From Aneurinibacillus aneurinilyticus ATCC 12856 (GTDB lineage: Bacteria > Bacillota > Bacilli > Aneurinibacillales > Aneurinibacillaceae), in the NCBI RefSeq assembly GCF_000466385.1, contig NZ_KE952878.1, positions 1-41,219 of the forward strand: 41,219 bases of DNA, written 5' to 3'. The translations under genes were made by a program, and so were the position numbers. Of this stretch, positions 1 through 9,606 are shown in pieces. Numbering within the stretch: position 1 is the first letter of the stretch; each line of letters begins with the position of its first letter. The notes beneath the pieces were generated by a model that ran no database searches, had not been told where the DNA came from, and saw nothing but the letters and a program-made list of their open reading frames with translations.

Positions 1-65
1 ACTCTGGATCATACTGGATAATCAACACCCTTGGGCATTTATAATAAAACAGATGAAAAGTATGA

Positions 66-102
66 AAAGAACCTTGTCGCAAAAGCAACAAGGTTCTTAT
101 TT
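66..102 (-). terminator. Stem-loop downstream of lexA
   Basis: Inverted repeat AAGAACCTTGT / ACAAGGTTCTT with a short loop, about 45 bp after the lexA stop. Read on the minus strand it is followed by TTCTTTTC, and on the plus strand by TTATTT, so it may end transcription from both sides. Confidence 0.6.
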
Positions 103-145
103 ACTACAAGCATATAGCATAATAAACATCTTTTCATCAGAGTGA

Positions 146-775
146 TTAGTGGATATTACGGTACACACCGATGACTTTGCCCAGCACAGTTACTGTAGGA
201 AGCAAAATCGGCTCCATAGTCGGATTCTCCGGTTGCAGTCGGATGTGGTTCCGTTCTTTGAATATACGCTTTACTGTCGCCTCGTCTTCTTCTGTCATCG
301 CCACAACGATATCGCCGTTATTGGCACTTTGCTGTTGACGGACAATAACGTAATCGCCGTCCAGAATCCCCGCATCAATCATACTTTCGCCTTGAATACG
401 AAGCATGTAGACCGTATCGCTACCTACCATGTTCTCCGGAAGAACAAAGTATTCTTCCACATTTTCCACGGCTGTAATAGGCATACCTGCTGTAACTTTC
501 CCCATAACGGGCACAGTTACTGTCTTGACTGTCTCCATTGCATTTGTATTGCCTGCTCGATTTCCGTCCAGAATCTCAATCGCACGCGGCTTGGTTGGAT
601 CGCGACGGATTAAGCCTTTCTTCTCCAGACGGGCTAAATGCCCATGTACAGTAGAACTGGAGGCAAGTCCTACTGCCTCTCCGATTTCCCGTACAGAAGG
701 CGGATAGCCTTTATCCTTGACTTCTTTCTTTATGTAATCCAGGATGGCGAGCTGACGGCTGGATAGTTTCTTCAT
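146..775 (-). CDS. lexA: LexA, SOS repressor and self-cleaving protease
   Basis: Represses SOS genes by binding GAAC-N4-GTTC boxes, and cleaves itself when stimulated by RecA-ssDNA. The 209-residue protein has an N-terminal winged helix (residues 1-65, with [20 protein letters not shown] as recognition region) and a C-terminal S24 peptidase domain. The Ala96-Gly97 cleavage site (VTAGMP), catalytic Ser131 (GESM) and Lys169 (ATVKRIF) are all present. The start at MKKLSSRQ was chosen because Bacillus LexA begins at this point and GGGGTG lies upstream; a longer reading frame to 847 would run through the promoter. It is divergent from yneA. LexA boxes in its promoter imply autoregulation. Confidence 0.97.
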   Translation of the reverse strand: MKKLSSRQLAILDYIKKEVKDKGYPPSVREIGEAVGLASSSTVHGHLARLEKKGLIRRDPTKPRAIEILDGNRAGNTNAMETVKTVTVPVMGKVTAGMPITAVENVEEYFVLPENMVGSDTVYMLRIQGESMIDAGILDGDYVIVRQQQSANNGDIVVAMTEEDEATVKRIFKERNHIRLQPENPTMEPILLPTVTVLGKVIGVYRNIH

Positions 776-814
776 ACCAACACACCCCATTCTATGGAAT
801 CTTTTATTGTTCCC

Positions 815-843
815 ATTATACCAACATTTGTTCTTAGACACAA
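815..843 (-). promoter_or_regulatory. lexA sigma-A promoter containing a LexA box
   Basis: On the minus strand: -35 TTGTGT (838-843), 17-bp spacer, -10 TATAAT (815-820). A LexA box, GAACAAATGTTG (822-833), fills the spacer. A second, weaker box, GAACTTATGTTT (842-853), overlaps the -35. The arrangement predicts autorepression of lexA. Confidence 0.75.
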
Positions 844-863
844 ACATAAGTTCTAATTTTTTA

Positions 864-892
864 TTGACAGGAACATTCGTTCTGCTTAATAT
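864..892 (+). promoter_or_regulatory. yneA sigma-A promoter
   Basis: Perfect -35 TTGACA (864-869), 17-bp spacer, -10 TAATAT (887-892). A strong LexA box occupies the spacer and a second lies just after the -10, which predicts tight repression until SOS induction. Confidence 0.85.
871..882 (+). promoter_or_regulatory. LexA (SOS) box 1
   Basis: GAACATTCGTTC matches the Bacillus SOS consensus core GAAC-N4-GTTC exactly and sits between the -35 and -10 of the yneA promoter. Confidence 0.9.
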
Positions 893-898
893 AAAAAA

Positions 899-910
899 GA
901 ACGCACGTTC
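899..910 (+). promoter_or_regulatory. LexA (SOS) box 2
   Basis: GAACGCACGTTC is a perfect core LexA box near the expected yneA transcription start, one of four boxes in this 90-bp region. Confidence 0.9.
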
Positions 911-992
911 TTATTTTGTTTCGGTTCTATCTTACATAGACAAGCATACATATTCAATATCAGAAATGAAGACAATAGAAGGGGGATAACAC

Positions 993-1274
993 ATGAATAA
1001 GAAATCATTGTTTATTGGAGTAATTGTCAGCGCAGCTATCCTCAGTATGGCGAATTTAGTGTTTGCATCTATTAATACGGGCGGTAAAGAGAACACGTCT
1101 AGCAGTATAGAGGTAGTAGTGGAGCCTGGCGACACACTTTGGAGAATTGCTGATCAGTATAATGAACAAGCGGGTATGTCGGTGAATGAATTATTGTTTT
1201 ATATTCAAAAAGAGAACCAGCTTCAATCTGCCATTATACAACCGGGCGACCATATCATTATCCCAATAAAATAG
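993..1274 (+). CDS. yneA: YneA-type SOS cell-division suppressor
   Basis: Small SOS-induced protein that delays division during DNA damage. The 93 residues comprise an N-terminal membrane anchor (about residues 7-26) and a C-terminal LysM domain (about 40-93, starting VVVEPGDTLWRIADQY and ending GDHIIIPIK), placing it on the outer face of the membrane facing peptidoglycan. Bacillus subtilis YneA is about 105 residues with the same layout. AGAAGGGGG lies before the ATG. Position (divergent from lexA, under two LexA boxes) and architecture make the assignment firm. It leads the yneA-ynzC-yneB group. Confidence 0.92.
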   Translation: MNKKSLFIGVIVSAAILSMANLVFASINTGGKENTSSSIEVVVEPGDTLWRIADQYNEQAGMSVNELLFYIQKENQLQSAIIQPGDHIIIPIK

Positions 1275-1358
1275 CGATGAACAAGAAAGTTTGATGAATA
1301 AGTGATCCGTGCTATAATGGGTGAACATGCTATGTATAGAGAGGAGAATTCCATTCGC

Positions 1359-1580
1359 ATGGTTACCGAAGAAAAGATTCGCCGGATTAACGAATTGGCG
1401 GCAAAATCGAAGAGCACTGGCTTAACGAAAGAAGAGAAAGCCGAACAAGCGGCGCTTCGTAATGAATACATTCAAGCAGTGCGTGGCTCGCTTAAAGCCA
1501 ACCTTGATTCCATTCGCCTTGTCGATGAAAGCGGCAAAGAAGTAGGACCGTTATCCAAAAAGAAAAAATATAAGCACTAA
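1359..1580 (+). CDS. ynzC: YnzC family protein (DUF896/UPF0291)
   Basis: Small helical cytosolic protein of unknown function, encoded in the Bacillus SOS yneA operon. The 73 residues begin MVTEEKIRRINELAAK, matching the family's conserved first helix, and continue with the second-helix segment LTKEEKAEQAALRNEYIQAV. The ATG at 1359 was preferred over upstream in-frame starts because family members start just before the K-I-x-R-I-N-E-L-A motif. GAGAGGAG lies about 12 bases upstream, which is rather long spacing. A terminator follows immediately. In B. subtilis the order is yneA-yneB-ynzC; here ynzC precedes the resolvase. Confidence 0.88.
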   Translation: MVTEEKIRRINELAAKSKSTGLTKEEKAEQAALRNEYIQAVRGSLKANLDSIRLVDESGKEVGPLSKKKKYKH

Positions 1581-2318
<738 letters not shown>

Positions 2319-2348
2319 AAAGCTTCGAAACAAACGAAATTAGAAACA

Positions 2349-2392
2349 ACGCTCTGTCCCTTACATGATAGCGGAAGACAGAGCGTTTTTTA
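2349..2392 (+). terminator. Terminator after yneB
   Basis: Stem AACGCTCTGTC / GACAGAGCGTT followed by a T-rich tract (TTTTTTAT). Confidence 0.85.
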
Positions 2393-2575
2393 TATAACAT
2401 ATGGGAATAGAGCTATGTTACGATGGTGAAAATGAAAGAAATAGCGTATAGTATTAGTTTGGATAACGCAAAATGTGATACGCCCGCCGTCTGCATGCAT
2501 GACGCGGAATATCCGCCGAAGCCGCAGCAGATGGCTCATGAACATATGCACAAAGAAAAGGAAGGATGGAGAAGA

Positions 2576-5065
2576 GTGACCGCAATCACAAGAGATATGG
2601 TAGAACTGCTAGCGCCTGCCGGAAACTGGGAGTGTCTTCGAGCGGCGGTAACGAATGGTGCAAATGCGGTTTTCTTCGGGGTTGAGAAGTTTAACGCAAG
2701 AGCAAGAGCGGATAATTTCAAGATGGAAGAACTACCGGAGATTATGGCATACCTTCATAAATACGGTGTCAAAGGTTTTTTGACATTTAATATTCTTGTA
2801 TTTGAAGATGAAATGAAAGAAGCACAAATACTGGTAGATGCCTGTATCGAGGCAGGTGTAGATGCTGTTATCGTACAAGATATGGGGCTGGTGAAGCTTA
2901 TTCGTGAGATTTCGCCTGATTTTCCGATCCACGGCTCTACACAGATGACGATTACATCGCCGGAAGCAGTAGACTTTATGAAGGAGTATAATCTCGAAGT
3001 GGTCGTACTGGGGCGCGAAAACAATCTAAAGCACATTAAAACCATTGCCGGAAAAACAGATACTCCTTTGGAAGTGTTTGTACATGGAGCCCTGTGCGTA
3101 TCATATTCTGGCCAATGTCTTACTTCTGAGATGTGGGGCGGCCGTTCAGCGAATCGTGGTGAATGTGCTCAAGCCTGTCGTTTGCCGTATGACTTAATTG
3201 TCGATGGTATTCAGAAGGAGATGGGTAATATTGCTTACTTGCTTTCACCGAAAGATTTGGCGGCGATTGATTTGATTCCTGAATTAATTGAGGCTGGAGT
3301 CACTTCGTTTAAAATCGAGGGACGTTTGAAGTCACCGGAGTATGTGGCTAATGTCGTCAGCAAATATCGCAAAGCGATCGATGAATATTTCGAAGGCGAA
3401 CAATATGAGCCGTCTACCGAAGAGCTTCGTGAGCTCCAGCAGAGCTTTAGCCGTGGATTTACACACGGATTTCTTAAAGGCACGAATAATAAGCAACTGG
3501 TTGACGGTACTTTTCCGAAAAGTCGGGGTGTGTATCTGGGTACAGTGAAAAAAGTGCTGAAAGATGCTGTGCTATGTGAACTGCATGCGCCGCTAAAGCG
3601 TGGTGATGGTATCGTATTCGATGCAGGAAACCCGCAGGAAAAAGAAGAAGGCGGCCGTGTGTATGACCTTCGCAGAAAAGGACGGAAAATCGAAGGAGGG
3701 GCACGGGAAGGACTTATTGAAATCGTTCCGGGACGCCGCGATGTCCAATTAAGTCGCGTGCATGTCGGCGATAAAATATGGAAAACGAATGATCCCGAGC
3801 TGGATCGTAAGCTACGTAAAACATTTGAGACGGATTATCCGTACCGTCCGTTCCCGCTTGCTGTGCATGTAACAGGCAGGGCAGGTGAACCTCTCGTATC
3901 AATCTGGCGCGACATCAAAACAGGCGGCGAGGTAACCATAGCGTCTGAAGTGAGGCTGGAGCAGGCGGTGAAACGTCCGCTTACCGGGGAGTACCTGCAT
4001 GAACAATGGGGGCGTCTCGGTGGTACAGTGTATGAACTGGCTGAATTAAAGATGGAGCTTCAAGGCGATGTAATTGTTCCAGTGAAAGAGCTAAATCGTA
4101 TGCGCCGCGAAGCGGTGGAACAGCTTGTCATCAAGCGCGAACAGCCACGTACCTATATTAAACGCAAAATCGTCAACGAAAGCAGCCGTGCTCGAACGGT
4201 CGGCAATAACACAGCACAGGAAATGCCAAAGCTTATTTCTTTGTGTCGTACGATGGAACAAATTCATGCTTCAGCGCAGACGGATGTTGATTACATCTAT
4301 GCCGATTTTGAATTTACACGCGATTATCCAGAAGCGGTAGAAGCGGTACGGCAGTATGGTAAAAAGATTGCACTTGCGACACCACGCATTCATATGCCTG
4401 GCGAACAGGGCGTGCTGAACGGCATGCTGCGGGCAAATCCGGATGCCATTCTTGTGCGCAATACCGGCGCTTTGCAGTATTTTAAGCAAGCAGGTGTGAA
4501 AATCCCGCTCTTTGGAGATTTTTCGCTTAACATTGCAAACCATAAAGCTGCGGAACTTTTTCTTGAGCATGGGCTTGAGAAGGTAACTCCATCATATGAT
4601 TTGAATATACAGCAAATGGTAGATATGTTGGCAGCATCTCCAACCGAACGCATCGAACTGGTTATTCATCAACATCTGCCAATGTTCCATACTGAACACT
4701 GTGTATACTGCACATTTCTTAGTGAAGGAACGGATTATACGAACTGTGGGCGTCCGTGTGAAAGTCATCGCGTATCTTTGCAGGATCGTATTGGCATGTC
4801 GCATCCAGTACGGGTGGACATCGGCTGCCGTAATACAGTCTATAATGCAATCGAGCAATCCGGGGCCGAATATATTACGAATTTCCGTGAGCTTGGTGTA
4901 CAGGAATATCGTGTGGAGTTTCTGGAAGAAGATGCCGATAAGGTACGTGAAGTGTTGCATTTGTATCGGGAGGCGCTTAATGGAAGCCGTACCGGAACGA
5001 GCGTATGGCGCACGCTGAAGGCTACCAATCAGTTAGGCGTAACGCGTGGACAATTGGTTAAGTAA
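2576..5065 (+). CDS. U32 family peptidase-like protein (RlhA/YdcP type, DUF3656)
   Basis: Family U32 members act with iron-sulfur or prephenate chemistry in RNA hydroxylation (E. coli RlhA on 23S rRNA, TrhP on tRNA), and some are annotated as collagenases. The protein has the N-terminal start MVELLAPAGNWECLRAA, the U32 signature EVFVHGALCVSYSGQC (about 3069-3116) followed by the cysteine pair GECAQAC, and a C-terminal cysteine cluster (HCVYC...NCGRPC) that may hold a metal cluster. At about 829 residues it is the long, two-lobed Gram-positive form. I chose the GTG at 2576, preceded by GGATGGAGAAGA; an in-frame ATG at 2423 would add 51 poorly conserved residues. The substrate is unknown; an rRNA or tRNA modification role is inferred. 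Confidence 0.85.
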   Translation: MTAITRDMVELLAPAGNWECLRAAVTNGANAVFFGVEKFNARARADNFKMEELPEIMAYLHKYGVKGFLTFNILVFEDEMKEAQILVDACIEAGVDAVIVQDMGLVKLIREISPDFPIHGSTQMTITSPEAVDFMKEYNLEVVVLGRENNLKHIKTIAGKTDTPLEVFVHGALCVSYSGQCLTSEMWGGRSANRGECAQACRLPYDLIVDGIQKEMGNIAYLLSPKDLAAIDLIPELIEAGVTSFKIEGRLKSPEYVANVVSKYRKAIDEYFEGEQYEPSTEELRELQQSFSRGFTHGFLKGTNNKQLVDGTFPKSRGVYLGTVKKVLKDAVLCELHAPLKRGDGIVFDAGNPQEKEEGGRVYDLRRKGRKIEGGAREGLIEIVPGRRDVQLSRVHVGDKIWKTNDPELDRKLRKTFETDYPYRPFPLAVHVTGRAGEPLVSIWRDIKTGGEVTIASEVRLEQAVKRPLTGEYLHEQWGRLGGTVYELAELKMELQGDVIVPVKELNRMRREAVEQLVIKREQPRTYIKRKIVNESSRARTVGNNTAQEMPKLISLCRTMEQIHASAQTDVDYIYADFEFTRDYPEAVEAVRQYGKKIALATPRIHMPGEQGVLNGMLRANPDAILVRNTGALQYFKQAGVKIPLFGDFSLNIANHKAAELFLEHGLEKVTPSYDLNIQQMVDMLAASPTERIELVIHQHLPMFHTEHCVYCTFLSEGTDYTNCGRPCESHRVSLQDRIGMSHPVRVDIGCRNTVYNAIEQSGAEYITNFRELGVQEYRVEFLEEDADKVREVLHLYREALNGSRTGTSVWRTLKATNQLGVTRGQLVK

Positions 5066-5071
5066 TATAAG

Positions 5072-5112
5072 AAACCCGATGTTTTCTGTAACAAGGAAGC
5101 ATCGGGTTTTAT
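5072..5112 (+). terminator. Terminator after the U32 gene
   Basis: AAACCCGATG / CATCGGGTTTT stem-loop ending in TTTTATG, directly after the stop codon. Confidence 0.85.
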
Positions 5113-5380
5113 GTTACTATGGCGGTTCGCCCTATTTATTTCATTTTTATATTTCCATGTGTAAGATTAATTAGCAAAATAAACCTATGAAAAATAGGTT
5201 CTTTTGGACTAATGTATATTTTCATAAAAAAAACAATACCCATGTCTAGCAAATAAAGCTAGAATAAGATTGTAGATAAAGTTACGTATAGATACATACC
5301 TCCTACTACTATGAATCTACTAAATCAGCAGTATGCTATGTGAAAGAAAACGGACAATTGTTTGGGATGGTGAGAAAAAG
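5113..5380 (+). other. AT-rich leader before the NlpC/P60 gene
   Basis: About 270 bp without a gene. It contains a hairpin AACCTAT/ATAGGTT followed by CTTTTGG (5182-5206, possible second terminator) and a small hairpin CTAGC/GCTAG (5246-5262). I looked for a ydaO-type c-di-AMP riboswitch, common before such hydrolase genes, and did not see one. No convincing promoter was identified. Confidence 0.4.
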
Positions 5381-6166
5381 ATGAAAAAACTAGCATTGGC
5401 CGCGCTCTTCTCCATGGTCATCGCGACGCCGGTGTCCGCCGCTTCATATACTGTAAGCAAAGATGACACCCTGTTCAAACTCAGTCAAAGGTTCGGAGTA
5501 TCAATTGACGAACTAAAAAAGGCGAACAAATTAACCAGCGATGTAATCAAAATGGGACAAGTCTTGAATATACCGTCAACGACTTTGGCTTCCCGCAGTG
5601 GCTCAGGTACACAGGCGTCTACGACATCCGGGTATGTAGCGGCGAATCCGAGCAACCGTAGTACGACCGTGCTATCAGCTAATCAGGCAAAGAAGAATGT
5701 TACTCCAGCTCCGCCAAAAAAGGAGCAACCGACCAAATCGACAACAGTAGCGACGAATCAAGTAAGTACGGCAAAGTCTTCCAGGGAAGGAACCCGGGAT
5801 TTTGATGAAAGACAGATGAACGCGGTTATTAATAATCTGCTTGGCGTTCCGTACAAGTGGGGTGGCACAACACTGGAAGGATTCGATTGCAGCGGCTTCA
5901 CTTCCTACGTATTCAATGAGCTAGGTGTCACGTTGCCACGCACATCATTGGAACAGTTCGATGCTGGACAGAGCGTAAGTGATGAGGAACTAAAGCCGGG
6001 AGATTTACTTTTCTTCGACTCGGAGAAAAAAGGCACAATTACTCATGTTGGGGTATACATAGGAGATAATCAAATGGCACATGCTGCCACTAAGAATGTA
6101 CGTATCGATAATCTTGACTGGTATTACAAAAACTATCAGTATTATGGGGCAAAGCGCATATTTTAA
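5381..6166 (+). CDS. Secreted LysM-NlpC/P60 peptidoglycan endopeptidase
   Basis: Cleaves peptide stems of peptidoglycan (gamma-D-Glu-diamino acid bond in this family) outside the cell. The 261 residues have a Sec signal peptide (1-20, ending PVSA), a LysM domain (about 23-64, YTVSKDDTLFKLSQRFGVS), a Ser/Thr/Lys-rich linker (about 65-138) and a C-terminal NlpC/P60 domain. The catalytic triad is visible: Cys170 (GFDCSG), His222 (THVGVYIG) and His234 (MAHAAT). The start follows GGGATGGTGAGAAAA and gives a clean signal peptide. The gene is monocistronic, ending at a strong terminator. It resembles the LytE/CwlS/YvcE group; the precise orthologue is unclear. Confidence 0.93.
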   Translation: MKKLALAALFSMVIATPVSAASYTVSKDDTLFKLSQRFGVSIDELKKANKLTSDVIKMGQVLNIPSTTLASRSGSGTQASTTSGYVAANPSNRSTTVLSANQAKKNVTPAPPKKEQPTKSTTVATNQVSTAKSSREGTRDFDERQMNAVINNLLGVPYKWGGTTLEGFDCSGFTSYVFNELGVTLPRTSLEQFDAGQSVSDEELKPGDLLFFDSEKKGTITHVGVYIGDNQMAHAATKNVRIDNLDWYYKNYQYYGAKRIF

Positions 6167-6189
6167 TAATACGCTTTGTTTAACCGGAT

Positions 6190-6252
6190 AGAAATAAGCT
6201 CGTTCTGCGCATGGAAATAGCCATTGAGTTGCGCTGGAACGGGCTTATTTCT
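6190..6252 (+). terminator. Terminator after the NlpC/P60 gene
   Basis: Long stem AGAAATAAGCTCGTTC / GAACGGGCTTATTTCT with an inner GCGC/GCGC pairing. The stem is symmetric, so it could act in both directions. Confidence 0.75.
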
Positions 6253-6318
6253 GTTATATGTTATGAATAGCTTCATATACTATAATAGAAGAGGAGGTAA
6301 ATAGAACATATAGTCGGC

Positions 6319-6347
6319 TTGAATTTTTGGAAAATATAGATTATATT
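6319..6347 (+). promoter_or_regulatory. Candidate promoter of the acyl-CoA operon
   Basis: TTGAAT (6319-6324), 17-bp spacer, TATATT (6342-6347). The predicted start point is just before the palindromic operator at 6359-6382. Confidence 0.55.
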
Positions 6348-6358
6348 GTTTTTTAGAT

Positions 6359-6382
6359 AACATACTATCCGGTCAGTATGTT
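6359..6382 (+). promoter_or_regulatory. Palindromic operator, probably for the operon's TetR protein
   Basis: Perfect 8-bp arms AACATACT and AGTATGTT around an 8-bp centre that itself contains CCGG. It lies between the predicted promoter and the first gene, as expected for a repressor site. This is the size and form of TetR-family operators, and the operon ends with a TetR gene. Confidence 0.65.
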
Positions 6383-6428
6383 GCGTGTAAGCAGTACTAT
6401 ATCATTTTTAAAAATAGGGAGGGATATG

Positions 6429-7655
6429 ATGAACTTCGATTATACAGAAAAGATCCAGAAGCTTCAGAGAACGCTTATCGAATTCATGGAGGAGATCGTA
6501 TATCCAAATGAAAAAACGTATGAAGAACAACTCAATTGTGCAGAAAGTCGCTGGAGTATTCCACCGGTGATGGAGGAAATGAAACAATCGGCCAAAGAAG
6601 CGGGCCTATGGAATTTATTTCTGCCTGACAGTGAGTATGGCGCGGGGCTGACCAATCTCGAATATGCGCCACTATGTGAAATTATGGGACGCTCGTTTAT
6701 TGCACCAGAAGTATTCAATTGCGCGGCTCCAGATACTGGAAATATGGAAGTGCTGGTCCGCTATGGAACAAGAGAGCAAAAAGACAGGTGGCTGGCTCCG
6801 CTTCTGGAGGGAGAAATCCGTTCTTGCTTCTCGATGACAGAGCCGGATGTTGCTTCATCAGATGCTACCAACATCGAGGCATCTATTGAGCGCAATGGAG
6901 ATGAATACGTTGTGAACGGACGAAAATGGTGGTCTTCAGGCGCAGGTGATCCACGATGCCAGATTGCCATTGTTATGGGCAAAACCAACCCGGAAGCTTC
7001 CCGTTATGAGCAGCAGTCTATGATTCTTGTGCCGCTTGACACACCCGGTGTCCATATTAAACGCATGCTACCGGTATTCGGGTATGATCATGCACCGCAT
7101 GGGCACGCAGAAATCGATTATGATCATGTTCGTGTACCGTCTGATGCAATAATTTGGGAGGAGGGCAAAGGATTTGCAATTGCCCAGGGGCGGCTAGGAC
7201 CCGGGCGCATTCATCATTGCATGCGTTTAATTGGGGCGGCAGAGCGAGCACTGGAGGAATTATGCAAGCGTGTTCAAAAACGGGTAGCTTTCGGAAAAAC
7301 GCTGGCTCAACAGGGTGTTATACAGGACTGGATCGCTACCTCGCGCATCGAAATCGAGCAGGCACGTCTTTTAACATTGAAAGCCGCCTATATGATGGAT
7401 ACCGTTGGAAACAAGGCAGCCAAAAAAGAAATTGCGATGATTAAGGTAGTTGCTCCAAATATAGCGCTTCAAGTATTAGATCGTGCCATTCAGGCGCTTG
7501 GTGCCGCCGGTGTAAGCGATGATTTTCCACTGGCTGCCCATTGGGCAAACGCACGGACGCTTCGGCTGGCGGACGGGCCAGATGAGGTTCATAAATCAGC
7601 TATCGCAAAAATGGAGCTAAAACCATATGAGAAGCTGAATGCGCTTACGAAATAA
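6429..7655 (+). CDS. Acyl-CoA dehydrogenase, ACAD10/ACAD11 type
   Basis: FAD-dependent acyl-CoA dehydrogenase of about 408 residues. It shows the flavin/substrate signature [16 protein letters not shown], the helical C-terminal domain [19 protein letters not shown], and the GPDEVH motif near the end. ACAD10/11-like enzymes remove phosphate from 4-phosphoacyl-CoA to give an unsaturated acyl-CoA, and they pair with an APH-fold kinase; that kinase is encoded two genes downstream. The start ATG at 6429 lies six bases after GGAGG; the ATG at 6426 is equally in frame. It is the first gene of a five-gene catabolic operon, 23 bp before the SDR gene. Confidence 0.92.
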   Translation: MNFDYTEKIQKLQRTLIEFMEEIVYPNEKTYEEQLNCAESRWSIPPVMEEMKQSAKEAGLWNLFLPDSEYGAGLTNLEYAPLCEIMGRSFIAPEVFNCAAPDTGNMEVLVRYGTREQKDRWLAPLLEGEIRSCFSMTEPDVASSDATNIEASIERNGDEYVVNGRKWWSSGAGDPRCQIAIVMGKTNPEASRYEQQSMILVPLDTPGVHIKRMLPVFGYDHAPHGHAEIDYDHVRVPSDAIIWEEGKGFAIAQGRLGPGRIHHCMRLIGAAERALEELCKRVQKRVAFGKTLAQQGVIQDWIATSRIEIEQARLLTLKAAYMMDTVGNKAAKKEIAMIKVVAPNIALQVLDRAIQALGAAGVSDDFPLAAHWANARTLRLADGPDEVHKSAIAKMELKPYEKLNALTK

Positions 7656-7678
7656 AGCAACAAAAGGAGCAAACCTAT

Positions 7679-8455
7679 ATGCATATTAGTCAACTATTTG
7701 ATTTAACCGGAAAAACGGCCATCATAACCGGAGGCGGCCGCGGGCTTGGTGCGCAAATTGCCCAAGGGTACGCTGAAGCAGGAGCTAATCTTGTGCTTTG
7801 CTCGCGCCGTGTGGAATCGTGCGAAGATACGGCTGAGCGAATCATACATGAAACAGGTGTACAGTGCCTGGCACTGCCGTGTGATGTACGTGAGCCGCAG
7901 GATGTACAGCGGATCGTTGATCAAACACTAGAACGGTTTGGCAATATTGATATTTTAGTAAATAATAGCGGTGCATCCTGGGGTGCTCCCGTGACCGATA
8001 TGCCGCTGGAAGCCTGGAATAAAGTAATGGATATCAACATAACTGGAACATTCCTCATGTCGCAAGCAGTTGGAAAAGTGATGATTGGGCGCAAGGCTGG
8101 CAAAATTATTAACATCGCCTCTGTTGCAGGCTTAACTGGCTGTGACCCTCGTTTCATGGATGCAGTCGGATATAGCGCCAGTAAAGGAGCCGTCATTTCA
8201 TTTACTAGAGACCTTGCGGTGAAATGGGGTGAATATGGGGTGAATGTCAACGCTATCGCCCCCGGATTTTTCCCTACGAAAATGTCCAAGGAGCTGCTTA
8301 GCCGTGGGGGGGAATACATTTTAGGTTATACGCCGTTGAAGCGTTACGGGTCCGACCATGATTTGAAAGGAAGTGCCGTATTCCTGGCATCGCAAGCCTC
8401 TGATTTTGTTACAGGAGCCGTGCTGGTAGTCGATGGTGGGATGTCAGCTATGTAA
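7679..8455 (+). CDS. SDR family NAD(P)-dependent oxidoreductase
   Basis: Classical short-chain dehydrogenase of 258 residues. It has the cofactor motif TGGGRGLG (17-24), NNSGAS (95-100), and catalytic Ser148 (NIAS) with Tyr165 and Lys169 (YSASK), and ends in the usual VTGAVLVVDGGMSAM. The ribosome site AAAGGAG is well placed. Within this operon the likely substrate is a keto- or hydroxyacyl-CoA; by analogy with LvaD it could reduce a 4-ketoacyl-CoA to the 4-hydroxy form. Gluconate-5-dehydrogenase-like annotations would be equally compatible from sequence alone. Confidence 0.92.
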   Translation: MHISQLFDLTGKTAIITGGGRGLGAQIAQGYAEAGANLVLCSRRVESCEDTAERIIHETGVQCLALPCDVREPQDVQRIVDQTLERFGNIDILVNNSGASWGAPVTDMPLEAWNKVMDINITGTFLMSQAVGKVMIGRKAGKIINIASVAGLTGCDPRFMDAVGYSASKGAVISFTRDLAVKWGEYGVNVNAIAPGFFPTKMSKELLSRGGEYILGYTPLKRYGSDHDLKGSAVFLASQASDFVTGAVLVVDGGMSAM

Positions 8456-8511
8456 TCCAGTAAATGCTGAATGTTGTTTCCGAGTGTTAGTCACAAAAAG
8501 GAGGTCGTACG

Positions 8512-9594
8512 ATGACTAAGCAAGATGCGACGCCGAAAGACACCATCCCTGTTCGTCAAGGAGAAGAGCTGAACTTTGCATCGCTGGAAACCTATCTTCG
8601 ACAGCATCTGGAAATGCTGGGAAATGAACAGATGCATGTTGAGCAATTTGGAGCGGGCCATTCTAATCTAACATATCAAATCAACATCGGGGACTGGGAG
8701 GCAGTCATACGCCGTCCTCCTTTCGGTCCCGTAGCGCCCAAAGCTCACGATATGAAGCGTGAGTATGAAATTTTAAAGGAACTTCACCCGTTTTTCCCGT
8801 TGGCTCCAAAGCCGTATCTATATTGTGAAAATACATCTGTCATCGGTAGTCCGTTCTTTGTTATGGAGAGGCGGAGGGGAGTTGTACTGGATAAAGCTTT
8901 CCCTGCCTATGTGGATTATACACCTGACCTTGGTATGAGGATTTCAGAGACGATGGTCGATACGTTGGTTGAATTGCATGATGTGCCGTACCGGGAAACA
9001 GGGCTCACAGCGTTGAGCCGACCGGAAGGATTTATGGAACGGCAGGTTCAAGGCTGGATTGGCCGTTATGAGCGTGCGAAAACAGATGATATTCCGGAGG
9101 CGGAGCGGATTAAAGCATGGTTAACTGATTCCATTCCGGTATCTCCAGCCCCAACTGTCATCCATTATGATTACAAGCTCAACAACGTTATGTTTTCGGG
9201 TGAGGATGTAACACGGATGACAGGTGTATTCGACTGGGAAATGACGACGGTGGGTGACCCGCTGGCAGACCTCGGTGCTGCCTTGGGCTATTGGGTGGAG
9301 AAAGATGACCCACCCGCTTTACAGCGCGGATTGGGGCACCCTCCATTGACAGTGACCCCCGGCTTTATGACGCGTACACAGTTTTTAGAAGCGTATGCCA
9401 AAAAGAGCGGACGGGATATATCAGGCATTCATTTTTATTTGACATTTGCTTATTTTAAGCTTGCTGTTATTTGCCAGCAAATTTATTACCGTTGGAAAAT
9501 GGGGCAGACGAAAGACGAACGCTTCGCAGACCTTAATCAGTTTGTCTATGCGCTCATGCTACACGCGCTGCAATGCGCGGAACATAAAGAATAA
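8512..9594 (+). CDS. APH-fold phosphotransferase (ACAD10/11 kinase or LvaA type)
   Basis: Kinase-fold protein of 360 residues. The catalytic loop HYDYKLNN carries His218, Asp220 and Asn225, and the metal-binding DWE starts at Asp241 (GVFDWEMTTVGDPLADLG). The N-lobe has FGAGHSNLTYQI (glycine loop) and VIRRPPFGPVAP, typical of the ACAD10/11-associated branch and unlike true aminoglycoside kinases. The predicted reaction is ATP-dependent phosphorylation of a 4-hydroxyacyl-CoA, giving the substrate of the dehydrogenase upstream. AGGAGG is present before the ATG. It lies 12 bp before the ComB-like gene. An antibiotic-resistance role is unlikely. Confidence 0.9.
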   Translation: MTKQDATPKDTIPVRQGEELNFASLETYLRQHLEMLGNEQMHVEQFGAGHSNLTYQINIGDWEAVIRRPPFGPVAPKAHDMKREYEILKELHPFFPLAPKPYLYCENTSVIGSPFFVMERRRGVVLDKAFPAYVDYTPDLGMRISETMVDTLVELHDVPYRETGLTALSRPEGFMERQVQGWIGRYERAKTDDIPEAERIKAWLTDSIPVSPAPTVIHYDYKLNNVMFSGEDVTRMTGVFDWEMTTVGDPLADLGAALGYWVEKDDPPALQRGLGHPPLTVTPGFMTRTQFLEAYAKKSGRDISGIHFYLTFAYFKLAVICQQIYYRWKMGQTKDERFADLNQFVYALMLHALQCAEHKE

Positions 9595-9606
9595 TGGGGG
9601 AAGCCG

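Noticed and set aside
5113-5380. c-di-AMP (ydaO-type) riboswitch before the NlpC/P60 gene
   Set aside because: Expected by analogy, but the conserved riboswitch sequence elements were not visible; only two simple hairpins are present.
8512-9594. Aminoglycoside resistance kinase
   Set aside because: The APH fold is present, but the N-lobe motifs and operon context fit the ACAD10/11-associated acyl-CoA kinase branch.
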